From assembly GCA_910578105.1 (NCBI GenBank), contig CAJTPD010000004.1, positions 144,933 through 208,932 of the forward strand: a DNA stretch of 64,000 nt, in the 5' to 3' direction. The notes beneath the pieces were generated by a model, which was not told the DNA's origin, made no database searches, and saw only the letters and a list, made by a program, of their open reading frames with translations. The stretch comes from an uncultured Odoribacter sp. Its GTDB lineage: Bacteria > Bacteroidota > Bacteroidia > Bacteroidales > Marinifilaceae. The translations under genes and the position numbers were made by a program. Shown here in pieces: positions 25,474-34,433 of this stretch. How positions within the stretch are numbered: the first letter of the stretch is position 1; each line of letters starts with the position of its first letter.

Positions 25474-26637
25474 TCAGTCAATGAGTTCCAGATCCATTAC
25501 CGGAGGAATATTTTTTTTCTGTTTTTCTTCATCGTTTTCATTTTCTTTTTCATCTGCAACAGGAAATATGTCTATCTGTCCTTCTTCCTGTGTTTCTTCC
25601 ATTTCCGCCGGGATATTTGCTTCTTCTGTTTTCTGCTCCGTTTTTTCCTTTTCTTCGGGTTCAATTTCGGGCAGATGTTCCAGTTCATAATCAAAAGCAG
25701 AAATTTCCGGATAATCCAGTTTACCGATTAACGACAAGATGTCCTCCTGTTGTTCCATACATAAAGGTTCTGGTGAGGCAACGGGAGTTTCTGCCGGAAT
25801 CTCCGGGGAAGTTTCCTTTTCCGGGGTGTCCGGAATGATTTCTGTTACCGGGGGGACAACCGTTTCTTCTGTTGCAGTGGCCATTGATAGAGGTGGTTGC
25901 GATTCGGTCACCAGCTCTTCTGTTGCTTGTGCGCCGGGGGTATTTGAACAATCACAGGAATTTGCCGGAGTTTTTTCAATCAGTTCCCCGTTTTCACAAC
26001 ACAAGATACGTCCCGGATATTTTTTTATCAGGTCATATTGATGGGTTGCGATGATGATTGTTTTTCCCGTGTCGCATATTTCTTTCAGAAGTTCAACGAG
26101 TTGGTAAGAAGTTTCCGGGTCTATATTACCTGTAGGTTCGTCTGCAAGGATTAACGGAGGAGCATTCAATAAAGCACGGGCCAATACGATGCGTTGTTGT
26201 TCTCCTCCTGATAATTGATGAGGCATTTGGTTTTGTTTGTCCTGCATACCGACTTTGGTAAGGACGTTTTCAATCCGTTCCCGGATATCTTTTTTATTTC
26301 TCCAGCCTGTTGCCCGTAATACAAATTCCAGGTTATCATATACATTGCGGTCAATCAAAAGTTTAAAATCCTGGAATACAATACCGCATTTGCGTCTTAG
26401 TAACGGAATCTGGGATTTTCTGATTTTTTTTAATTTAAATCCGACTATTTCTGCATTTCCGTATTCCAGAGGCAATTCTGCGTATAATGTTTTGAGGAAA
26501 GAGCTTTTCCCGCTTCCTACTTTCCCGATCAGGTATATAAATTCACCACTTTTTATTTCTATGTTTACATTTTTGAGAATGGTGTTTTTTTGCTGACGGA
26601 TTACACCTCCCGTCATCTTTATGATGGTGTCTGACAT
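25474..26637 (-). CDS. ftsE: FtsE-like ABC ATPase with long acidic C-terminal extension
   Basis: 387 residues. The first 222 form a complete ABC ATPase with Walker A GKVGSGKS (38-45), Q-loop FQD, signature LSGGEQ (142-147), Walker [10 protein letters not shown] (162-170) and the H-loop ATHQ. They match FtsE, which with FtsX activates peptidoglycan hydrolases at the division site. The remaining 165 residues are a Pro/Glu/Thr-rich, mostly disordered tail with a short CDC cysteine motif at about 228-230. Normal FtsE ends near residue 220-230. It is the last gene of a leftward cluster with rpe and a carbonic-anhydrase-like gene; no ftsX is adjacent, as is usual in Bacteroidota. Confidence 0.88.
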   Translation of the reverse strand: MSDTIIKMTGGVIRQQKNTILKNVNIEIKSGEFIYLIGKVGSGKSSFLKTLYAELPLEYGNAEIVGFKLKKIRKSQIPLLRRKCGIVFQDFKLLIDRNVYDNLEFVLRATGWRNKKDIRERIENVLTKVGMQDKQNQMPHQLSGGEQQRIVLARALLNAPPLILADEPTGNIDPETSYQLVELLKEICDTGKTIIIATHQYDLIKKYPGRILCCENGELIEKTPANSCDCSNTPGAQATEELVTESQPPLSMATATEETVVPPVTEIIPDTPEKETSPEIPAETPVASPEPLCMEQQEDILSLIGKLDYPEISAFDYELEHLPEIEPEEKEKTEQKTEEANIPAEMEETQEEGQIDIFPVADEKENENDEEKQKKNIPPVMDLELID

Positions 26638-26663
26638 AATGATAAATTATATCCTGTAACAAA

Positions 26664-27320
26664 TTATGCGTTTAATTTTTTCAATTCCTGAATGGTTGCG
26701 GCCGGATTGTCAGATTTAAAGACAAAACTTCCTGCAACAAGAGCATTTGCTCCGGCAGAGACTAACTGTTTTCCGGTTTCCAAATTAACACCGCCGTCTA
26801 CTTCTATCAGGCTATTACTGCCGGTTGTGCAGATAAGTTGTTTTAGTTTTTTAACTTTATCCAGGGCCTGCGGGATGAAAGATTGTCCGCCGAATCCCGG
26901 GTTAACGCTCATGATTAGCACTACATCGATGTCCTGAATGATATCTTCCAGTTGATTGACAGGAGTATGCGGATTTAAGGCAACTCCGGCTTTCATGCCG
27001 CAGGATTTGATTTGTTGTATGGTACGGTGCAGGTGGGTGGAAGCTTCCAGGTGTACTGTCAGAATGTCTGCTCCGGCTTCCCGGAAAGCTTCGATATATC
27101 TTTCCGGCCGGACAATCATCAGGTGAACATCGAGGGGTTTGGTTGCCACTTTTTTGATTTGACTGACGACGGGTAAACCATAGGAAATGTTGGGGACGAA
27201 AACACCGTCCATGATGTCCAGATGAATCCAGTCGGCCTGACTTTCATTTACCATGTTGACATCTTTGCCCAAATTCAGAAAATCGGCCGACAACATGGAG
27301 GGGGATACGATTGTGCTCAT
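26664..27320 (-). CDS. rpe: Ribulose-phosphate 3-epimerase
   Basis: 218 residues, full family length. It interconverts ribulose-5-phosphate and xylulose-5-phosphate in the pentose phosphate pathway. Landmarks are the N-terminal SPSMLSADF, the catalytic and metal-binding DWIHLDIMDGVFVPN and LDVHLMIVRPE strands, MSVNPGFGGQSF, and EVDGGVN with the second catalytic aspartate. A TIM barrel is expected. It lies 20 bp after the gamma-carbonic-anhydrase gene and 26 bp before ftsE, all leftward. Confidence 0.96.
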   Translation of the reverse strand: MSTIVSPSMLSADFLNLGKDVNMVNESQADWIHLDIMDGVFVPNISYGLPVVSQIKKVATKPLDVHLMIVRPERYIEAFREAGADILTVHLEASTHLHRTIQQIKSCGMKAGVALNPHTPVNQLEDIIQDIDVVLIMSVNPGFGGQSFIPQALDKVKKLKQLICTTGSNSLIEVDGGVNLETGKQLVSAGANALVAGSFVFKSDNPAATIQELKKLNA

Positions 27321-27340
27321 AGGTTAATTCCGTATTTGTT

Positions 27341-27871
27341 TTATTTGAAAGATTCCGTTTGGTCGTACCAACCGGCGTACATGGAATAGGCATTCACAAT
27401 TCTTTCCACTTCTCCTTTTAACAGGTCTTCTCCCATTTGTTTTATTTTTTTGGCCGGAATACCACCATATACCCATCCGGATTCCACTACGGTGCCTTTG
27501 GTTACGACGCTTCCTGCTGCTACGATTGTATTGCTTTCCACGACGGCATTGTCCAGAACAATGGCTCCCATTCCGATCAATACATTGTCTTTGATTGTAC
27601 AACCATGTACCACTGCATTGTGGGCAATGGATACATTGTTGCCGATGTGGGTCGGGGATTTCTGATAAGTGGCATGTATGGTGGCATTGTCCTGAATGTT
27701 TACTTTGTTTCCGATGCGTATTTCGTGTACATCTCCCCGCAAGACAGCTCCGAACCAGATGCTGCAGTCATCTCCCATTTCCACATCGCCGATGATGGCA
27801 GCATTATCGGCCAGGAAACAATTTTTCCCAATTTTAGGGGTATGTCCGTTTAATGATTTGATGATAGCCAT
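27341..27871 (-). CDS. Gamma-carbonic anhydrase-like hexapeptide-repeat protein
   Basis: 176 residues forming a left-handed beta helix of hexapeptide repeats (ADNAAIIGDVEMGDDCSIWFGAVLRGDV, written here in part). Family zinc histidines can be placed in NATIHATYQ, IGNNVSIAHNAVVHGCTI and the following strand, as in the YrdA/PaaY/Cam group. A C-terminal helix (YSMYAGWYDQT) packs on the barrel. Members bind zinc or iron and may hydrate CO2, but many have no known substrate. It heads the leftward cluster with rpe and ftsE. Confidence 0.9.
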   Translation of the reverse strand: MAIIKSLNGHTPKIGKNCFLADNAAIIGDVEMGDDCSIWFGAVLRGDVHEIRIGNKVNIQDNATIHATYQKSPTHIGNNVSIAHNAVVHGCTIKDNVLIGMGAIVLDNAVVESNTIVAAGSVVTKGTVVESGWVYGGIPAKKIKQMGEDLLKGEVERIVNAYSMYAGWYDQTESFK

Positions 27872-28075
27872 ATGCTGATGAATAAATCTTCAAGTTTTTA
27901 TTTGCGCTTCGAAGTTACAAAATAAGCGTTAAACGGCAATGGAATGAAGAAATTTTCAATTTTTCATTTTCAATTTTAATTATTTAATGAAACTTCCGAA
28001 ACAGCGATAATTAAATGGGCGTAAAAGAGGGTGAAATGATTGGAAGTTTATGGTAATATAAAAGAAAGAAGTAGT

Positions 28076-28507
28076 ATGAATCTGGTGAGGAAAAACAATG
28101 AAACAAGGACATTTTATCCGGGTCTTTTGGACGAATTATTCAATACGGGACTTTCGGTTTTTGAGGACAGAAGGGGAGTTCCTGCACTGAATGTAAAGGA
28201 AGATGATAAGGAATTGGTTCTGGAATTGAAAGTACCGGGTTTGAAGAAAGAGGATATCCATTTGGATTATAATAATGGAATATTGACAATATCCGGGGAA
28301 AGAAATGAGGAAAAAGAGGAGAAAGACAAAGATAAATATCTGAGAAGGGAATTTTGTTCTTATTCTTTCCAGCGGAGTTTCGAACTACCTGAGGACAGGT
28401 ACGATGTGGGAAAAGCCCAGGCGGCCTATAAGGATGGGATTCTTGAGGTAACTTTGCCGAAAAAAGAGCAGCAAGATAAAGTGAGTAGAAAAATAGAGGT
28501 AAAGTAG
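28076..28507 (+). CDS. Hsp20/alpha-crystallin small heat-shock protein
   Basis: 143 residues from the ATG at 28076 (MNLVRKNNETR), preceded by a purine-rich AAAGAAAGAAG. The alpha-crystallin domain spans about 35-130: VKEDDKELVLELKVPGLKKEDI, the GILTISGERNEE strand and the closing YKDGILEVTLPKK (the conserved A-x-x-x-G-V-L-like motif). It is a holdase that keeps unfolded proteins soluble under stress. It is monocistronic and followed by a hairpin. The 204-bp upstream region, shared divergently with the gamma-carbonic anhydrase gene, contains no clear CIRCE element. Confidence 0.94.
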   Translation: MNLVRKNNETRTFYPGLLDELFNTGLSVFEDRRGVPALNVKEDDKELVLELKVPGLKKEDIHLDYNNGILTISGERNEEKEEKDKDKYLRREFCSYSFQRSFELPEDRYDVGKAQAAYKDGILEVTLPKKEQQDKVSRKIEVK

Positions 28508-28528
28508 GTAGTTTGATTTTAGTGGTCG

Positions 28529-28549
28529 GCCGGTCCCGAAAGGACCGGC
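28529..28549 (+). terminator. Hairpin after hsp20
   Basis: A GC-rich 8-bp stem (GCCGGTCC / GGACCGGC) with a 5-base loop, followed by TGATTTATTG. A probable intrinsic terminator, although the T tract is interrupted. Confidence 0.7.
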
Positions 28550-28606
28550 TGATTTATTGTTATAAATCAGTATTAAAAAAAATAATTGATTTTTTATTGA
28601 AAAATA

Positions 28607-28639
28607 TTTGGAGAAATGAAGTAAAAGCTTTTATCTTTG
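28607..28639 (+). promoter_or_regulatory. tRNA-Gly promoter
   Basis: TTTG (28607-28610), 21-bp spacer, TATCTTTG (28632-28639), then a GC-rich stretch CGGCGT before the expected start. The 14-base core TATCTTTGCGGCGT is identical to that of the rpsO promoter at 40846. Confidence 0.7.
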
Positions 28640-28670
28640 CGGCGTCAAAAGACAGAGAAGTTATTATTTT

Positions 28671-28743
<73 letters not shown>

Positions 28744-28826
28744 CTTTCAAGCCGGAAGTTGTCCGGCTTTTATTTTGTCTTTGAAAATTTCCCCGGAAGT
28801 GGGTGGGCTTGCTTTGAAATTTCCTA

Positions 28827-28834
28827 TCTTTGTA
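28827..28834 (+). promoter_or_regulatory. -7 element before the helicase gene
   Basis: TATCTTTG, 22 bp before the ATG at 28857. No TTTG is found at the proper -33 distance. Confidence 0.4.
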
Positions 28835-28856
28835 AGGTAATCATTGGTGTTAAGCG

Positions 28857-30980
28857 ATGGAATCCAATCCGCAGTTAGATTTAGCTTTCAATTTTTTAGA
28901 ATATACCGGGACCAGTGTTTTTTTGACAGGTAAAGCCGGTACCGGAAAGACTACATTTTTGCGGGAATTGAAACAGCGTTCTCCAAAACGCATGATTATA
29001 GTGGCTCCGACCGGTGTTGCTGCCATGAATGCCGGTGGAGTGACCATCCATTCTTTTTTTCAATTACCATTCGGTCCTTATGTGCCCGGTGCGCTGGAAG
29101 ATGGCCGGAGAGAAACAAAGCATGCGATGCATCGGTTTGGTAAAGAGAAGATAAATATAATCCGGAGTATGGATTTGCTGGTCATTGATGAGGTCAGTAT
29201 GGTGAGGGCTGATTTATTGGATGCGGTGAGTGATGTGCTGAAACGTTACCGGGACAAGGAGAAACCGTTTGGCGGAATACAATTGTTGTTAATCGGCGAT
29301 TTGCAGCAATTGGCACCGGTAGTGAAGGAGGAGGAATGGGGATTGTTGAGGGAGGTTTATGAATCTCCGTTTTTCTTTTGTAGCCGGGCTTTGAGGGAGG
29401 TTTCTTATGTGAGTATAGAATTGGAATACGTTTACAGGCAGTCCGATATGGTTTTCATTGAGCTATTGAATAAAATCCGGGATAACCGGGCGGATAATGC
29501 GGTGCTTCAGGCCTTGAACAGACGTTGTATTTCTGATTTTAATCCGGACGATACGGAAGGTTATATTACTTTGACCACCCATAATTATCAGGCACAGCGG
29601 ATTAACAGGCGTAAATTGGAGCAACTGGAGGCCCGGGCTTATACTTATAAGGCTGAAATCAAGGATGATTTTCCGGAGTATGCTTTCCCTACAGATGAAC
29701 AATTGGTTTTAAAAAAAGGGGCGCAGGTGATGTTTGTGAAAAATGATTCTTCGCCTGAAAAGCGTTATTACAATGGTAAAATAGGTCATATTACTGCTAT
29801 CAGTGCCGATAATATTATGGTGAGATGCGGAGATGAGGCAAAAGCAATAGCTGTGGTACGGGAGGAATGGACGAATACGAAATACATGATTGACCCGGAA
29901 ACCAAAGAAATTTCGGAGACGATAGCAGGAGTTTTTAAGCAGTATCCGTTAAAGGCAGCCTGGGCAATTACCATACATAAGAGTCAGGGATTGACTTTTG
30001 AGAAGGCCATCATAGATGCAGCGGGAGCTTTTACTCACGGACAGGTATATGTTGCGCTCAGCCGTTGCAAGAGTCTTGAAGGACTGGTGTTAAGTTCGCC
30101 TTTGCGTTCCGGAGCATTGATTAATGATCCGGCTGTTAAACAATTTTCAGAACAGGTGTCACAACATCCGCCAGACCAGGTTTGTCTGGCGGATGCTTGT
30201 CGCAGATATTATTTGCAACTGTTGAAAGAATTATTTGATTATCAATCTGTTTTTCGTAGATTGTATTTTGTGACCCGTTTGTTTCAGGAACATTTGTGGA
30301 AGTTGTATCCGGATTTGACAGAGCGTTTTGAAAGCGTGCGGGGTTGTTGCCGCGATGAGTTGGCGGAAGTGGGGAAACGTTTCCAGGGACAATTGGAACG
30401 GATGATAAACGAATGTGACGATTATAAAGAGGCTCCGCATATTGCCGACCGGATTGGTAAGGGAATTCATTATTTTAAGGAGAAAACCCGGGGGTATTTT
30501 GCGTCGTTGCTGGATGAGGCAAACCCGGAGATTGATAACAAAGAACTCCGGAAGGCAGTAGGGGAAGCTTTGTTGCGTTTACGACAGGAGGTTGAATTAA
30601 AAATGGCTGTACTGGAAGCTGCTGCCGGGGGTTTTGAAGTGAAATCTTATTTGGCTGCCAGGGCAAAAGCTTTGCTTGAAAAGCCGGAAGTGTTTTTGAA
30701 GAAACCAGAAACTCCTAAAGTGGAAGTCAGCAATGATATATTGCATCCGAAGTTGTACAATGCATTAAGGAGTTGGCGGAGTGAAGAGGCTAAAAAGCAG
30801 GGGCTTCCTGCTTATACGGTTTTGCATCAGAAGGCTGTTTTGGGAATTTCCAATACGTTGCCGACGAATGGCAAAGAGATGCTGGCTGTTCCCGGTGTCG
30901 GGAAGAAGGTGTTGGAAAGGTATGGGAGTGTGTTATTGGAAATTGTGGACCGGTATCGTTTTGATTTTAAGCAGGGATAA
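28857..30980 (+). CDS. PIF1/RecD-like superfamily 1 helicase with HRDC domain
   Basis: 707 residues. The N-terminal helicase core has Walker A GKAGTGKTTF (from about residue 25), motif II VIDEVSM and motif III LLIGDLQQLAPV. Further on are the UvrD_C_2-like segment WAITIHKSQGLTFEKAIID and the VYVALSRCKSLEGL motif, as in PIF1 and RecD2. A long helical region follows, and an HRDC domain lies at about 635-700 (AVLGISNTLPTNGKEMLAV, PGVGKKVLERYG). HRDC domains bind DNA or structured nucleic acids. It should unwind DNA with 5'-3' polarity in repair or replication-fork handling. Bacteroidota have this helicase widely as a chromosomal gene. It is followed 34 bp later by a ROK gene. Confidence 0.9.
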   Translation: MESNPQLDLAFNFLEYTGTSVFLTGKAGTGKTTFLRELKQRSPKRMIIVAPTGVAAMNAGGVTIHSFFQLPFGPYVPGALEDGRRETKHAMHRFGKEKINIIRSMDLLVIDEVSMVRADLLDAVSDVLKRYRDKEKPFGGIQLLLIGDLQQLAPVVKEEEWGLLREVYESPFFFCSRALREVSYVSIELEYVYRQSDMVFIELLNKIRDNRADNAVLQALNRRCISDFNPDDTEGYITLTTHNYQAQRINRRKLEQLEARAYTYKAEIKDDFPEYAFPTDEQLVLKKGAQVMFVKNDSSPEKRYYNGKIGHITAISADNIMVRCGDEAKAIAVVREEWTNTKYMIDPETKEISETIAGVFKQYPLKAAWAITIHKSQGLTFEKAIIDAAGAFTHGQVYVALSRCKSLEGLVLSSPLRSGALINDPAVKQFSEQVSQHPPDQVCLADACRRYYLQLLKELFDYQSVFRRLYFVTRLFQEHLWKLYPDLTERFESVRGCCRDELAEVGKRFQGQLERMINECDDYKEAPHIADRIGKGIHYFKEKTRGYFASLLDEANPEIDNKELRKAVGEALLRLRQEVELKMAVLEAAAGGFEVKSYLAARAKALLEKPEVFLKKPETPKVEVSNDILHPKLYNALRSWRSEEAKKQGLPAYTVLHQKAVLGISNTLPTNGKEMLAVPGVGKKVLERYGSVLLEIVDRYRFDFKQG

Positions 30981-31014
30981 TGGGTCGTTAAAAAGATAAT
31001 AAACAACTAATAAT

Positions 31015-31911
31015 ATGGAAATGAAAGATATTTATGTATTGGGGGTAGATATTGGCGGGTCGCATATGGCTTGTCAGGTGGTTAATTTACACGGCTGCCG
31101 CCCTTTGTCTGACACCTATGTTGAAGTAAAGGTTTCTGAAAAAGAACCGGCGGGAGTTATTCTGACTGCTTGGGAAAAAGGATTAAAAGCATGTTTGGAA
31201 AAAGCCGGGGGAAAGCCAATCTGTGGTATAGGTGTTGCCATTCCTTCACCCTTTGATTTTATTCAGGGAATTGCTATGGCCGACCATAAGTTTGCATCTT
31301 TGAAAGGGTTGAATATCCGCGAAGAGCTTCACCGGGTGACGGGTATTGCTGCGGATTCCATTTTGTTTACTAATGATGCTGCGGCTTTTGGAATGGGAGT
31401 CTGGAGGTTAAACGGAGCTACAGACCGGCATATGATTGGGGTTACGTTGGGGACCGGATTCGGGGCTTGTTTTATTGTGGACGGGTGTTATACTACCTAT
31501 GGTCCTGGTGTGCCTATTGGCGGAGAGTTGTGGAATTATCCTTTCCGGGGTGTTATTGCCGAAGATTATGTGTCAACACGCTGGTTTGAGGCGCGTTTTG
31601 CCGAATTGACGGGTGAAACAATCAAGGGTCTGAGGGGAATGATTGATTTTTATGAGGCTGGAAAGTATAAAATGGAAACAGAACAGATTTTCCGGGAATT
31701 TTCAGATTCGTTCGGAGAGATTATGCTGCCTTTTATGTTGCGTTTTAAAGCTGATAAATTGGTAATCGGCGGAGGTATGGTGTTGTCGCGACAGTATTTT
31801 TTGCCTTTGATTGAACAATATTTTAGAAACAACGGAGTGGATGCGGCAGTGGTAACACTGGCAGATACGACTTCGGCTATCATCACCGGGGCTGCAGCTT
31901 TGTGTGAGTAG
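31015..31911 (+). CDS. ROK-family sugar kinase-like protein
   Basis: 298 residues with the actin-like fold of ROK proteins. The ATP-binding phosphate-1 motif is GVDIGGSHMACQV near the N terminus. The substrate region FTNDAAAFGMG contains the catalytic aspartate, and the phosphate-2 motif is VTLGTGFGACFIVDG. A glycine-rich adenosine loop LVIGGGMVLS completes the ATP site. There is no DNA-binding domain, so it is a kinase rather than a repressor. The cysteine zinc motif (CxCGxxGC) of most ROK glucokinases is absent after PIGGELWNYPF. The substrate is not predictable; an allose- or N-acetylmannosamine-type hexose is possible. Confidence 0.85.
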   Translation: MEMKDIYVLGVDIGGSHMACQVVNLHGCRPLSDTYVEVKVSEKEPAGVILTAWEKGLKACLEKAGGKPICGIGVAIPSPFDFIQGIAMADHKFASLKGLNIREELHRVTGIAADSILFTNDAAAFGMGVWRLNGATDRHMIGVTLGTGFGACFIVDGCYTTYGPGVPIGGELWNYPFRGVIAEDYVSTRWFEARFAELTGETIKGLRGMIDFYEAGKYKMETEQIFREFSDSFGEIMLPFMLRFKADKLVIGGGMVLSRQYFLPLIEQYFRNNGVDAAVVTLADTTSAIITGAAALCE

Positions 31912-32011
31912 ATAGCTTTGGTTCTAACTTTTATAGTGTTATATCGTATACCGTGTTGATAACCGGAAATTGAATGTTCAGTTTCTTTTTTTTACTTTCA
32001 ATTTTTAGATT

Positions 32012-33061
32012 ATGAATCACGGTATAAGTGTTTTATTCCGGGCTATTCCGGTAGCGATGGCATTTATTTGTTTTTTCCTGGGAGGTTTTATCTATTTGTA
32101 TGGGGATGATGGTGCGCGTCAGGTGGCGGGACCTGTTGTATTTTTTCTGGGAGCGGTTTGTCTGGCGTTGTATACAACTGCGGCGACAATAATCCGGCAG
32201 TTGATTCATAAATTTCATCCGGTGCTGAAATACGTTATTCCGGTCTTCGGATATCTGGTGGCTGCCATAGTCCTCATTATGGGTATTGTAGTTTTTGATA
32301 CTGCGCCGAATTCCAATTTTATTGTTTCGGGACATGTTGTGGCGGGTATCGGGCTGATTGCAGCCTGTGTTTCCACAGTGGCAGTTTCTTCTGTGAAATT
32401 TTATCTCATTCCTGTAAACTCAGGTGTGAGTGGGAATATTGTCAACGAGAAAGGTTTCTCGGGGGCGGCACAGTATATTTTAATCGGCTTAGCTGTATTG
32501 ATTTCATTTGTGGCCTGGGTATGGGCCCTTGTTTTATTGTCGAAGATTGATGAGGGAGCTTATTATTTTGTTGCAGGGACTGTAATGGGGGGACTGGCGT
32601 GTATCTGTACCAGTCTGATCGCTTTAGTTGCCAGTATTGTTAAACAGGTCCGGAATACTTATACAGACCGTGACCGGCAGATGTGGCCTAAATTGGTGTT
32701 GTTGATGGGGACTATTGCATTGGTCTGGGGAATAGTTGTGATATTATCCATGGCCGGGGATGCGGCTAATACTACCGGATTTATTATGATAGGTTTAGGA
32801 TTGGTATGTTTTAGTATATCCAGTAAAGTGATTCTGCTGTCGAAAGTATGGAAACAGACTTTTGTTTTGGCTAACCGGATACCGATGATACCGGTTATTA
32901 CTGCATTGTTGTGTTTGTTTCTGGGGGTTTTCTTATTCGAAGAAGGGTTGTATGACAATGCTTTTTTTGTTCCGGCACGTGTGTTGGCTGGATTGGGTGC
33001 CATTTGTTTTTGTTTGTTTTCGATTGTCAGTATACTGGAAAGCGGTACTTCGAAGAAATGA
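32012..33061 (+). CDS. DUF2776 (YhiM-like) inner-membrane protein
   Basis: 349 residues with about ten hydrophobic helices and short polar loops. The length and opening pattern (a short N terminus then VAMAFICFFLGGFIYLYGDD) match the DUF2776 family, whose E. coli member YhiM is an inner-membrane protein of about 350 residues linked to acid resistance. Three similar blocks (I-P-V/M starts at about residues 6, 75 and 290 followed by a helix with FFLG/CLFLG) suggest internal repetition. No transporter motif can be named. Family assignment is from recall of the pattern and moderately sure; the membrane location is directly visible. Confidence 0.78.
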   Translation: MNHGISVLFRAIPVAMAFICFFLGGFIYLYGDDGARQVAGPVVFFLGAVCLALYTTAATIIRQLIHKFHPVLKYVIPVFGYLVAAIVLIMGIVVFDTAPNSNFIVSGHVVAGIGLIAACVSTVAVSSVKFYLIPVNSGVSGNIVNEKGFSGAAQYILIGLAVLISFVAWVWALVLLSKIDEGAYYFVAGTVMGGLACICTSLIALVASIVKQVRNTYTDRDRQMWPKLVLLMGTIALVWGIVVILSMAGDAANTTGFIMIGLGLVCFSISSKVILLSKVWKQTFVLANRIPMIPVITALLCLFLGVFLFEEGLYDNAFFVPARVLAGLGAICFCLFSIVSILESGTSKK

Positions 33062-33088
33062 GACTGAAACAATGAAAAAAGAAAAATT

Positions 33089-33120
33089 AAATCCGTATCT
33101 TTGTGAAAAGATACGGATTT
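33089..33120 (+). other. Perfect 14-bp hairpin with GTGA tetraloop abutting rarA
   Basis: Arms at 33089-33102 and 33107-33120 are exact complements, with the loop GTGA (a GNRA-type tetraloop). The right arm ends four bases before the rarA ATG, and the rarA -7 element TATCTTTG (33096-33103) lies in the left arm and loop. It could terminate the upstream DUF2776 transcript, or mask the rarA start on read-through RNA. Confidence 0.75.
33096..33103 (+). promoter_or_regulatory. -7 element of rarA inside the hairpin
   Basis: TATCTTTG, 22 bp before the rarA ATG. A start about 7 bases downstream would give a leader of roughly 15 bases that lacks the hairpin's left arm. No good -33 element is visible. 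Confidence 0.45.
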
Positions 33121-33124
33121 ATTT

Positions 33125-34396
33125 ATGGGGAATCAGCCGTTAGCAGAGAGATTGCGGCCCAAGACACTGGATGATTATATTGGTCAGCAGCATTTGGTGG
33201 GCAAGGGAAAAGTATTGCGCAAGATGATAGAATCGGGTGTTGTGTCTTCTTTTATTTTATGGGGACCTCCCGGAGTTGGCAAGACTACGCTTGCTATGAT
33301 TATTGCCGAACAACTAAACCGTCCTTTTTATGTTTTGAGTGCAGTAAGTTCCGGTGTAAAGGATGTGCGTGAAGTGATACAGAAAGCTGAGAGTCAGCGT
33401 TTTTTCAATACTCCCAATCCGATTCTGTTTATTGATGAAATCCATCGTTTTTCTAAAGCCCAGCAGGATTCTTTGCTTGCAGCCGTAGAAAAAGGTACAG
33501 TGACTTTAATTGGTGCTACGACGGAAAATCCTTCTTTTGAAGTGATTTCTCCGTTGCTTTCCCGTTGTCAGGTGTATGTTTTAAAGGCTCAGGAACGGAG
33601 TGACCTGGAAAATCTGATAGACCGGGCTGTCATTAAAGATTTTTATCTGAAGGAAAAAAATATTGTAGTCAAAGAAAAGGAAGCTTTGATTTCATTTAGC
33701 GGGGGAGATGCCCGGAAATTACTGAATATTCTGGAATTGGTTGTGAATGCCCAGGCCGGCCCGGAAATCGTTATTGACAATGACATTGTCCGGAGGGAAT
33801 TACAAGAGAATCCTCTGATGTATGACAAGGACGGGGAGCAGCATTATGATATTATTTCGGCCATGATTAAATCAATCCGGGGAAGTGACCCGAATGCAGC
33901 CCTGTATTATATGGCGAGGATGCTTGAAGGAGGGGAAGACCCTAAATTTATTGCCCGCCGTTTGCTGATATCGGCTTCCGAGGATATTGGTCTGGCCAAT
34001 CCGAATGCCATGTTGCTGGCCAATACTTGTTTTGATGTCGTTCATAAAATCGGAATGCCGGAAGCGCGGATTCCTTTGTCGGAATGTGTTATTTATCTGG
34101 CTACTTCTCCCAAAAGTAATTCGGCTTATCTGGCCATTAATCAGGCCATGGCATTGGTCAGACAAACGGGGAATGTGGCGGTGCCCTTATACCTGAGAAA
34201 TGCTCCGACTAAGCTGATGAAGGAATTGAATTACGGAAAAGATTATAAGTATGCACATGATTATCCCGGTAATTTTGTGGAGATGGAGTTTATGCCTGAA
34301 GAATTGAAGAAGGAGATTTTTTATAAGCCTCAAGGGAATGCGGCGGAGTTGAAAATTCTGGAACGTTTGAAAAACTGGTGGAAGAAAAAATATTGA
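33125..34396 (+). CDS. rarA: Replication-associated recombination protein A (RarA/MgsA)
   Basis: 423 residues. The protein opens [20 protein letters not shown], the usual RarA start. The AAA+ core has Walker [10 protein letters not shown], Walker [11 protein letters not shown], sensor 1 [10 protein letters not shown] and the LLSRCQVY arginine-finger region. The C-terminal tetramerisation region contains [27 protein letters not shown] and ends with [10 protein letters not shown]. It acts at stalled replication forks with SSB. Transcription may come from its own short promoter embedded in the preceding hairpin. kdsA follows 37 bp later. Confidence 0.96.
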   Translation: MGNQPLAERLRPKTLDDYIGQQHLVGKGKVLRKMIESGVVSSFILWGPPGVGKTTLAMIIAEQLNRPFYVLSAVSSGVKDVREVIQKAESQRFFNTPNPILFIDEIHRFSKAQQDSLLAAVEKGTVTLIGATTENPSFEVISPLLSRCQVYVLKAQERSDLENLIDRAVIKDFYLKEKNIVVKEKEALISFSGGDARKLLNILELVVNAQAGPEIVIDNDIVRRELQENPLMYDKDGEQHYDIISAMIKSIRGSDPNAALYYMARMLEGGEDPKFIARRLLISASEDIGLANPNAMLLANTCFDVVHKIGMPEARIPLSECVIYLATSPKSNSAYLAINQAMALVRQTGNVAVPLYLRNAPTKLMKELNYGKDYKYAHDYPGNFVEMEFMPEELKKEIFYKPQGNAAELKILERLKNWWKKKY

Positions 34397-34433
34397 TTTA
34401 TTGTTTGGTGTATAGAATTGTTTATAGAATAAA

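Noticed and set aside
27872-28075. CIRCE-type heat-shock operator before hsp20
   Set aside because: No TTAGCACTC-N9-GAGTGCTAA-like inverted repeat was seen in the gap.
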